From Cellulophaga sp. HaHa_2_95 (GTDB taxonomy: Bacteria; Bacteroidota; Bacteroidia; Flavobacteriales; Flavobacteriaceae), in assembly GCF_019278565.1 (NCBI RefSeq), contig NZ_CP058988.1, forward strand, positions 2,666,001-2,730,000: a stretch of DNA of 64,000 nt, in the 5' to 3' direction. Shown here one piece after another: positions 1-6,880 of this stretch. The position numbers and the translations under genes were made by a program. Under the pieces are notes generated by a model. The model was not told the DNA's origin. It worked only from the letters and a program-made list of their open reading frames with translations, and made no database searches. Position 1 is the first letter of the stretch, and every line of letters starts with the position of its first letter.

Positions 1-282
1 AGAGCCTTAAAACCTTTTGGCATTTCAATAACTACTATTGCTCCAGGGTATGTTGACACCTTAAAATTAAGAGTATTAAACAACAACGACTTGAGTAAAA
101 AACCTTTTTTAGTACCGCTTGATGTGGCTACAAAAAAAATTGTAGCAGCTATTGTTGCTAAAAAAAAGCTAGTTATTTTTCCTTTAAAAATGAAATGGAT
201 GATGACATTTTTATCGCTACTCCCTGCTCCTATTCTTAATCTTATTATGTATAAAAAAGCCAAATGGATGAAACAAGAATAG
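1..282 (+). CDS. Short-chain dehydrogenase/reductase, C-terminal part (5' end outside window)
   Basis: The reading frame is open from base 1 to the TAG at 280-282, about 93 residues. It contains the SDR C-terminal signature PGYVDT shortly after the strand ISITTIAPG, which in SDR enzymes follows the Rossmann-fold beta-6 strand next to the nicotinamide. The nucleotide-binding and YxxxK parts lie upstream of the window. The tail is hydrophobic and basic (MKWMMTFLSLLPAPILNLIM, then KKAKWMK), as in membrane-associated SDRs acting on lipids or sterols. The next gene starts inside it (19-bp overlap), so they are co-transcribed. The substrate is unknown; a lipid-linked ketone or alcohol is inferred only from the neighbours. 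Confidence 0.8.
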   Translation, partial: RALKPFGISITTIAPGYVDTLKLRVLNNNDLSKKPFLVPLDVATKKIVAAIVAKKKLVIFPLKMKWMMTFLSLLPAPILNLIMYKKAKWMKQE

Positions 283-1574
283 CAATAGGGACAAGAATAA
301 AGCTAGTGGCGCTGTGTGCTACGGTATTTAGTCTGTTCTATAATGTGAATGCTTGGTATGCGTCTACATTAGATTACGTGCCTTCATTTATTTTTAGTTT
401 TGAGCAGTACATTCCCTTTATTCCTTGGACAGTAATACCTTATATGACTAGCGGAATATTTTTTGTCCTAGTATTTTTTTTATGTAAAACAAGGCAAGAA
501 TTACAAACCTTGACAAAACGGGTCGTATTTGTGAGTGTTGCTGCTGGGTTATTTTTCCTATTATTTCCTTTGAAATTTTCATTCATAAAACCAGAAACGA
601 GTAGTGCTTTATTTAATTTTTTCTTTCAATTTATAAAAAAAGTAGATTCTCCTTTCAATGAAGCTCCATCATTACATATTGCTTTTGCTTTTGTGTTTTG
701 GTCGGTCTTTAGAAACTTTACAGCTTCCGTGCGTCAGATATCGGTCGTATGGTTGGTGTTGTTGGGTCTCGCTACGCTGACCACGTATCAGCATCATTTA
801 CTAGATGTAGTTACTGGAGCCATATTGGGGCAATTCAGCTTTATCGTTTTTCCTGCGGAGAAAAACAATTTTAAATTACGGAACTTTTACCTCGCCAACT
901 ATTATTTTTTAGGTGGCTGGCTCGTGATTCTGTTAAGTCTGATGGTCTTTGAATTTTATCATGCAAGCGGACTCATTTTGTTATGGCCTGCATTGGTTTT
1001 ATTTTTAGTGGGGTACCATTACCAAAAAAATAGCGTATATTTTTTAAAAAATAATCAGGGGACTATTTGGTGGTATAAAAAAATAGTTTATTTCCCATAT
1101 ATTGGGCTCTACTGGTTCTTCTGGAAATTTTTGAGGAAAAATAAAAAGCCCATAGAACTTATTCCAAAGCTGTATATTTCTTCCAGGCTTGATCATTTGG
1201 AATTTCAAAATTTCAATGGCAATCAAAACACTTCAGTATATGATTTTTCGGCAGAATTGGAAGAAAATAATGCAATTAAGAGTAATTGTGTGTATCATGC
1301 TGTTCCCTTATTGGATATCGGAGCATTTGATACTATCAAACTTAAAAGAATCGTCTTAGAGATAACAACCCATTACAAGGAATTACCTAAAGATGGAAAA
1401 ATACTAATTCATTGTACTATGGGGCTTAGCAGAAGCACATTTATTGGGATTCTTGTTGTAAAAAATATTCTATCTTTACCTTTAGACGAAGCACTAATAA
1501 AAATAAAAACCACCCACAAAAATGCTGTAATACATAGCTATGTACAGGATTTTTTAAAGACAATCAATATATGA
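264..1574 (+). CDS. PAP2-type lipid phosphatase fused to a dual-specificity (Cys-based) phosphatase
   Basis: 436 aa. The N-terminal ~290 residues are strongly hydrophobic, with several membrane segments. They carry two PAP2 signatures, PSLH (residues 135-138, catalytic-type His) and HxxxD (177-181), as in the inositol-phosphorylceramide-synthase-like PAP2 branch. The Arg expected in the SRx5H motif is not present. The C-terminal ~130 residues are a cytosolic dual-specificity phosphatase with the P-loop HCTMGLSRS (C384, R390, the CX5R motif). Two unrelated phosphatase chemistries are thus joined in one polypeptide. The start ATG overlaps the SDR gene by 19 bp and the stop overlaps the next start (ATGA). 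A likely role is dephosphorylation of a phospholipid head-group intermediate at the inner membrane, comparable to phosphatidylglycerophosphate phosphatases; this is inference from domains and operon. Confidence 0.85.
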   Translation: MDETRIAIGTRIKLVALCATVFSLFYNVNAWYASTLDYVPSFIFSFEQYIPFIPWTVIPYMTSGIFFVLVFFLCKTRQELQTLTKRVVFVSVAAGLFFLLFPLKFSFIKPETSSALFNFFFQFIKKVDSPFNEAPSLHIAFAFVFWSVFRNFTASVRQISVVWLVLLGLATLTTYQHHLLDVVTGAILGQFSFIVFPAEKNNFKLRNFYLANYYFLGGWLVILLSLMVFEFYHASGLILLWPALVLFLVGYHYQKNSVYFLKNNQGTIWWYKKIVYFPYIGLYWFFWKFLRKNKKPIELIPKLYISSRLDHLEFQNFNGNQNTSVYDFSAELEENNAIKSNCVYHAVPLLDIGAFDTIKLKRIVLEITTHYKELPKDGKILIHCTMGLSRSTFIGILVVKNILSLPLDEALIKIKTTHKNAVIHSYVQDFLKTINI

Positions 1575-3265
1575 GCAATGGACATTTTAATAGTTTTGAT
1601 GGAAGCGAAATTTTTTATCGTAAATGGAATTTCAAACCATCTCAGAAGAGTGTTATCATCATTCATCGTGGACATGAACATTCTGAGCGCTTAAATGATA
1701 TTGCTACTTCTTCTCAATTTTCAGAATATAATATTTTTGCTTTTGATCTTAGGGGTCATGGCCATACGAAGACGGAAACATCTTCTGTTTTTATGGATTA
1801 TGTGAGAGATTTAGATGCTTTTGCGCACTATTTAAAATCAGCGTACACTATAGCTAGTAGAGATATTTTTGTAATAGCTAATAGTATTGGTGGTGTCATT
1901 GCTTCTGCATGGGTTCATGATTACGCGCCTAATATTGCCGGTATGGCACTGCTTGCTCCTGCTTTTAGAATCAACCTTATTGTACCTTTAGCCAATGAGA
2001 TGATTACGTTGGGCACTAAGTTGAAGAAGGATTTGATAATTAAAAGTTATGTAAAATCTACCATGCTAACGCACGACGTAGCGCAGCAAAAAGCTTATGA
2101 TACAGATTCTTTGATTACACGATCTATTGATGCAAAATTATTGATAGATTTAGCAGATGCTGGTAAACGCTTGGTAGAAGATGCAGCGGCTATAGATACA
2201 CCAACGCTTATTTTGTCTGCAGAGAAAGACAAGGTGGTATTTAATAAGGATCAAAAAATATTTTTCGATAAGTTAGACACTAATTTAAAGCAACTTGAAG
2301 TATTGCCAGACTTTTTTCATGGTATTTTGTTTGAAACCGAAAAAGAACTGGTCTATGACAAGATGAAAGCTTTCGCAGTGCAGAGTTATAATCATCCCCA
2401 GAAAAAGCTTAACCTTGAGGCGGATCAATTTTCAATGGTAGAACATAAGAGTCTACAAAATAAAGAAGGAAATAACTTAAATTTCAAGTTTCAAAAATGG
2501 TCCTTGAGTAAAATAGGAAAAATTAGTGATGGGATGGCTATTGGCTTAGAACATGGTTTTGATTCTGGGGCATCTCTAGATTATGTCTATCATAATAGAC
2601 CTAAAGGAAAATTAGGTTTTGGTACCATGATGGATAAAAATTACCTTGAAGCAATAGGTTGGCGAGGTATTAGAATACGAAAGCAGCATTTGCTGCAACT
2701 TTTAGAAAAGAATATAGAGCACTTAATAAAAGCAGGCCGCAGCATTAAAATTTTAGACGTTGCTGGGGGTACCGGAAATTACCTGTTTGATATTAAAGAT
2801 AGATACCCTGAAGCAGAAATTGTAATCAATGAATTTGTAAAAGAGAATATTGAAATAGGACAGAAAGTTATTGATGCCAAAGGCTATAAGAACGTACGAT
2901 TTACAGATTTTGATTGTTTTGACCCAGAAACGTATACGAAAATCAATTTTGAGCCAACTATTATTATTGTGTCCGGGATATTAGAACTCTTTGGTGATAA
3001 TGAAATGGCGAGTAAAGCGCTTGCAGGAATACAGTCTGTAGCAGAAAAGAATGCAAAGGTGGTCTACACGGGTCAACCTTGGCATCCACAATTGAAAATG
3101 ATTGCCTATGTGTTAAATAGTCATCAAAAGAAAAATTGGGTGATGAGAAGAAGATCTCAGAAAGAATTAGATCGATTGATGGCGTATAATGGAATCTATA
3201 AAGAAACCATGCTCATTGATGATTTTGGAATTTTTACCGTTTCGTCAGCTAAAGTGAATTTTTGA
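1571..3265 (+). CDS. Bifunctional alpha/beta hydrolase (lysophospholipase-like) / class I SAM-dependent methyltransferase
   Basis: 564 aa. Residues ~1-270 are a serine hydrolase of the monoacylglycerol-lipase/S33 type: oxyanion segment HRGHEHSER, nucleophile elbow ANSIGG with Ser105, a candidate acid in SAEKDKVV, and a candidate His in FFHGILFE. Residues ~330-564 form a class I methyltransferase-like domain with the SAM-binding glycine loop DVAGGTGNY starting near residue 396. The start overlaps the PAP2/phosphatase stop by 4 bp, so translation is probably coupled. A terminator follows at 3341-3371. The fusion suggests acyl removal and methyl transfer on the same lipid, but neither substrate can be read from the sequence. 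Three multi-domain lipid-type enzymes in a row point to synthesis or remodelling of an unusual membrane lipid. Confidence 0.85.
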   Translation: MSNGHFNSFDGSEIFYRKWNFKPSQKSVIIIHRGHEHSERLNDIATSSQFSEYNIFAFDLRGHGHTKTETSSVFMDYVRDLDAFAHYLKSAYTIASRDIFVIANSIGGVIASAWVHDYAPNIAGMALLAPAFRINLIVPLANEMITLGTKLKKDLIIKSYVKSTMLTHDVAQQKAYDTDSLITRSIDAKLLIDLADAGKRLVEDAAAIDTPTLILSAEKDKVVFNKDQKIFFDKLDTNLKQLEVLPDFFHGILFETEKELVYDKMKAFAVQSYNHPQKKLNLEADQFSMVEHKSLQNKEGNNLNFKFQKWSLSKIGKISDGMAIGLEHGFDSGASLDYVYHNRPKGKLGFGTMMDKNYLEAIGWRGIRIRKQHLLQLLEKNIEHLIKAGRSIKILDVAGGTGNYLFDIKDRYPEAEIVINEFVKENIEIGQKVIDAKGYKNVRFTDFDCFDPETYTKINFEPTIIIVSGILELFGDNEMASKALAGIQSVAEKNAKVVYTGQPWHPQLKMIAYVLNSHQKKNWVMRRRSQKELDRLMAYNGIYKETMLIDDFGIFTVSSAKVNF

Positions 3266-3340
3266 GTAGTAATAGTTAATTTGTTGTAAATCAAATGATA
3301 GTGTATAGCTTTTTTTAGATAAATTTTACTTGTAAACATA

Positions 3341-3371
3341 AAAAAAAAGTCCAAATAGGACTCTTTTTTTA
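3341..3371. terminator. Bidirectional intrinsic terminator
   Basis: An A-run leads into the inverted repeat AGTCC-AAATA-GGACT, followed by a T-run. It lies between the convergent methyltransferase-fusion gene (+) and symporter gene (-), and A/T runs on both sides allow it to serve both. Confidence 0.7.
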
Positions 3372-3387
3372 TATGAATAATTAATAT

Positions 3388-4689
3388 CTAAGCTTTATAA
3401 TTATCATCCCATTTTCTTTCTTTGGGATCATGTAGTTTGTCTACAGATTTAGCGACCATCATAGATACCGCAGCGTCACCTGTAACATTAACCACTGTTC
3501 TACACATGTCTAACGGCCTGTCTACGGCAAAAATTAAGGCTAAGCCCGCTTCTGGTATTCCTGCTTGTGAAAGAACAATAACTAGCATTACCATACCGGC
3601 TCCGGGAACCGCAGCGCTACCAATAGAAGCCAAAGTTGCTGTAACAATTATTCCTAATTGCGCCCATAAATCTAGATCCATACCAAAGGCTTGTGCTATA
3701 AAAATAGCAGCTACAGCTTGATATAAACTGGTACCATCCATATTAATAGTGGCACCTATAGGTAATACAAAACTGGTAACTTCTTCATCTACACCTAAAT
3801 GCTCTTCTACTCGTTCCATTGTAACAGGTAAGGTAGCGGCACTAGAACTTGTAGAGAAAGCTAAAAGTTGTGCAGGAGACATCCCTTTTAAGAAAAATGA
3901 AGGTGATTTTTTAGTGAATATCCACACAAAACCAAGGTATACACATATCATTAAAAATAATCCAACAATAACACATAAGGCATACCAAGCTAAGGCCTTA
4001 AACAAGTCCAGGCTAGGAGATTCTACTACCAGCGCTGCTAATAATGCAAATACACCAAACGGGGCAGCAAGCATTATTAAATCAATTAATTTTAGAATTA
4101 CTTCATTGAAGCCGTCAAAGAATTTTTTTACTGGTGTGGACTGTTCTTCTGGGATAAGGATTAATCCAATACCGAAGAAAATAGCGAAGAATATAACTTG
4201 TAGCATATTACCATTATCACTTGCGGCTTTAAAAATATTGCTAGGGACAATATCTTCAAGAGCTTGTAATGGGCCCGATTCTTCCTGCTTATGTGCTTGT
4301 TCTATTCTAGAATCAGCATCACCTTTATAGTTTTCAACAAGCTGAGTTCTTGTTTCCTCCGATATAGATTTTCCAGGTTGTATAATGTTTACAACAGCTA
4401 AACCTATAGAAACGGCTATGATAGTGGTAACAATATAAATTCCTATAGTTCTACCTCCCATTTGTGAGAGTTTAGAAATATCTTTTAAGTCTGATACTCC
4501 TTTTATTAGGGAAGCGAGTATTAAAGGAACTGCAATAAGTTTAAGTGAGTTGATGAAAATATTACCGAAAGGTTTTATCCAATCTGAAACAAATTTTGCT
4601 CCCCAATTAAATTGAACCATTATGAATGCAAATAATACTCCGGCTAACATGCCTATTAAAATTTGCCAATGCAATTCCAATTTCTTCAT
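3388..4689 (-). CDS. Dicarboxylate/amino acid:cation symporter (DAACS, SLC1/GltP-DctA family)
   Basis: 433 aa, the usual length for the family. It shows the serine-rich re-entrant loop motif TSSSAATLPVT, the NMDGT cation-site motif, and the C-terminal segment beginning CRTVVNVTGDAA where the substrate carboxylate is bound. Multiple membrane segments run through the protein, which acts in the inner membrane to import C4-dicarboxylates or acidic amino acids with Na+ or H+. In place of the aspartate-binding Arg region it has RPLDMCRTVVNVTGD, typical of the family. Substrate (glutamate, aspartate, or succinate/malate) cannot be decided. The gene lies 61 bp downstream of aroC on the same strand, so it could be read through from it. 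Confidence 0.92.
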   Translation of the reverse strand: MKKLELHWQILIGMLAGVLFAFIMVQFNWGAKFVSDWIKPFGNIFINSLKLIAVPLILASLIKGVSDLKDISKLSQMGGRTIGIYIVTTIIAVSIGLAVVNIIQPGKSISEETRTQLVENYKGDADSRIEQAHKQEESGPLQALEDIVPSNIFKAASDNGNMLQVIFFAIFFGIGLILIPEEQSTPVKKFFDGFNEVILKLIDLIMLAAPFGVFALLAALVVESPSLDLFKALAWYALCVIVGLFLMICVYLGFVWIFTKKSPSFFLKGMSPAQLLAFSTSSSAATLPVTMERVEEHLGVDEEVTSFVLPIGATINMDGTSLYQAVAAIFIAQAFGMDLDLWAQLGIIVTATLASIGSAAVPGAGMVMLVIVLSQAGIPEAGLALIFAVDRPLDMCRTVVNVTGDAAVSMMVAKSVDKLHDPKERKWDDNYKA

Positions 4690-4750
4690 AAAATAATTAG
4701 TTTTAGGACAGAAAGATACAGTTTTGAACCTTAATCTACCAAATCCCTAA

Positions 4751-5815
4751 CTATAATTTTATGGTTCTGTTCAGTAAAGTGAAGTCTGCCAAGACTATAG
4801 CGGCCATTGCTTCTACGATAGGCACCGCTCTAGGCACTACACAAGGGTCATGACGCCCTTTTCCTTGCGTCTTGATCATATTACCTTCTTTGTCGATGGT
4901 CTCGTAGGGTTGTATTACGGTAGCTACGGGTTTAAAGGCTACATTGAAGTAGATGTCCATTCCATTAGAGATGCCTCCTTGAATACCTCCGCTATAGTTT
5001 GTTTTTGTCGTACCATCCGGATTGTATTGATCATTGTGATCGCTACCTTTTTTAGTAACGCCATCAAAACCACTTCCGTATTCAAAACCTTTCACCGCAT
5101 TAATAGAAAGCATCGCTTTACCCAACTCCGCATGTAATTTATCAAAAACAGGTTCTCCTAAGCCGATAGGGACATTCTGAATAACACAAGTCACAATCCC
5201 GCCAATAGTATCACCTTCTTTTCTTATTTCTTTGATGTAATCTTCCATTTTTGCCGCAGTTACAGGATCTGGACAACGTACTGGGTTGCTTTCTATTAGG
5301 GAGAAATCTAAATCTTGGTAATTTTTATCCAATCGCAGTGTACCTACTTGCGATACAAATGCATTTATTTTAATAGCACTTATAAATTGCTTAGCAATAG
5401 CACCGGCTACTACTCTACTTGCGGTTTCTCGAGCAGAACTTCGTCCACCACCACGGTAGTCACGAAAACCATATTTTTGGTCATACACATAATCGGCATG
5501 TGAGGGCCTGTAAGAATCTTTTATATGTGTATAGTCATGGGACTTCTGATTGGTATTATGGATAGCAAAACCTATTGGTGTTCCTGTGGTAACGCCTTCA
5601 AAGATTCCTGAATAAAATTCGACAGTATCTGGCTCCTTTCGCTGGGTAACAATAGCAGATTGTCCTGGTTTACGTCGGTTTAATTCATTCTGAATTGCAT
5701 CTAAGTTTATGGCAATACCTGCTGGGCAACCATCTATAACTCCACCAATTGCAACACCATGAGATTCTCCAAAAGTGGAAAGTTTAAAAATAGTTCCGTA
5801 TGTATTTCCTGCCAT
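4751..5815 (-). CDS. aroC: Chorismate synthase
   Basis: 354 aa, full length. It catalyses the last step of the shikimate pathway, converting EPSP to chorismate with reduced FMN. Family signatures are visible: GESHG near the N-terminus (residues ~15-19), RRKPGQS, the [18 protein letters not shown]/substrate loop, and [17 protein letters not shown] near the C-terminus. The start is an ATG at 5813-5815. The upstream 190 bp separate it from the divergent LpxH-like gene and hold the regulatory region for both. Confidence 0.97.
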   Translation of the reverse strand: MAGNTYGTIFKLSTFGESHGVAIGGVIDGCPAGIAINLDAIQNELNRRKPGQSAIVTQRKEPDTVEFYSGIFEGVTTGTPIGFAIHNTNQKSHDYTHIKDSYRPSHADYVYDQKYGFRDYRGGGRSSARETASRVVAGAIAKQFISAIKINAFVSQVGTLRLDKNYQDLDFSLIESNPVRCPDPVTAAKMEDYIKEIRKEGDTIGGIVTCVIQNVPIGLGEPVFDKLHAELGKAMLSINAVKGFEYGSGFDGVTKKGSDHNDQYNPDGTTKTNYSGGIQGGISNGMDIYFNVAFKPVATVIQPYETIDKEGNMIKTQGKGRHDPCVVPRAVPIVEAMAAIVLADFTLLNRTIKL

Positions 5816-5984
5816 TTCTTCTTAAAATTTAACAGTTTCAAAGGTAATTCTAAAATCATATAAACCCAAACTTACAGTGGTCTTAATCTAAAATTTACCT
5901 TGTAGGAAATTACATAATAAATATTTAACATTTATCTGATATAATGTTGATTTTCAATTGATGATAACTTTATAGTCTCTGCTT

Positions 5985-5992
5985 TAATTTTG
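5985..5992 (+). promoter_or_regulatory. Promoter -7 element (TAATTTTG) for the LpxH-like gene
   Basis: It matches the Bacteroidota TAnnTTTG element. With start near 5998-6000 the mRNA leader would be only about 8-10 nt before the TTG start, so the transcript would be almost leaderless. A TTG lies 24 bp upstream, slightly further than the ideal -33 spacing. Confidence 0.5.
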
Positions 5993-6007
5993 TAAAAACG
6001 AGAAAAT

Positions 6008-6880
6008 TTGAAAAAGAGAAAAATAGATGTAGTTGTAATATCAGATGTGCATTTGGGCACCTATGGTTGTCATGCCGATGAATTAATTTCATATCTGAGC
6101 AGTATTCAGCCCAAGAAGCTCATACTTAATGGAGATATCATTGACATCTGGCAGTTTAGTAAGCGATATTTTCCACCTTCTCATTTAAAGGTGCTAAAGA
6201 AAATTATAGGCATGGCTTCTAACGGTGTTGAAGTTACGTATATTACTGGAAATCACGACGAAATGCTTCGTAAGTTTAGCGATACTTCAATAGGGTACGT
6301 GAGTATTGTAGATAAGCTAGTATTAGATTTGAATGGAAAAAAAACTTGGTTTTTTCACGGAGATGTTTTTGACGCTTCGATACAAAATGCAAAATGGTTA
6401 GCGAAGCTTGGAGGTTACGGTTATGATTTTCTAATATTGATTAACCGGTTCATGAATTGGTGTTTAACACGTATGGGTAGAGAAAAATATTCGCTATCTA
6501 AACGAATTAAGAATAGCGTAAAAGGCGCTATCAAGTATGTCAACGATTTTGAGAAAACAGCGGCAGATTTAGCTATAGAGAATGGGTATGATTATGTAGT
6601 ATGCGGACATATTCACCAGCCTAAAAAAGAGCAGTATGAGAATAAAAATGGAGTATGTACATACTTAAACTCTGGAGATTGGGTAGAAAACTTAACAGCA
6701 CTAGAGTATTCTTTTAAAAGATGGAAAGTCTACCACTATAACAATGATAAACTTTCTCCTTTTTATGCTGATGAAGAATTGAAAGAATTAGACATCAATG
6801 AATTAATTGCTTCTATTACTTTTAATCAAAACAAGAAAAAAGATTCTTCTTCGTCTTTAGAAGAAAGCTCCTTAGAGTAG
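6008..6880 (+). CDS. LpxH-like metallophosphoesterase (UDP-2,3-diacylglucosamine diphosphatase family)
   Basis: 290 aa. It has the full calcineurin-like metal-binding set: SDVHLGTYG (block I), GDIIDIW (II), GNHDE (III), FHGDVFD (IV) and CGHIHQP (V). In E. coli LpxH, such a protein cleaves UDP-2,3-diacylglucosamine to lipid X in lipid A synthesis, at the inner face of the membrane. Bacteroidota carry LpxH-like proteins of this longer type. The start is a TTG at 6008; no better ATG precedes the conserved block I. The acidic, Ser-rich C-terminus overlaps the convergent YdiJ-like gene by 9 bp. Confidence 0.85.
   Translation: MKKRKIDVVVISDVHLGTYGCHADELISYLSSIQPKKLILNGDIIDIWQFSKRYFPPSHLKVLKKIIGMASNGVEVTYITGNHDEMLRKFSDTSIGYVSIVDKLVLDLNGKKTWFFHGDVFDASIQNAKWLAKLGGYGYDFLILINRFMNWCLTRMGREKYSLSKRIKNSVKGAIKYVNDFEKTAADLAIENGYDYVVCGHIHQPKKEQYENKNGVCTYLNSGDWVENLTALEYSFKRWKVYHYNNDKLSPFYADEELKELDINELIASITFNQNKKKDSSSSLEESSLE

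Noticed and set aside
3422..4330. Two plus-strand ORFs of 99 and 193 codons
   Set aside because: Antisense to the symporter gene, whose frame is full of family motifs; the shadow products show none.
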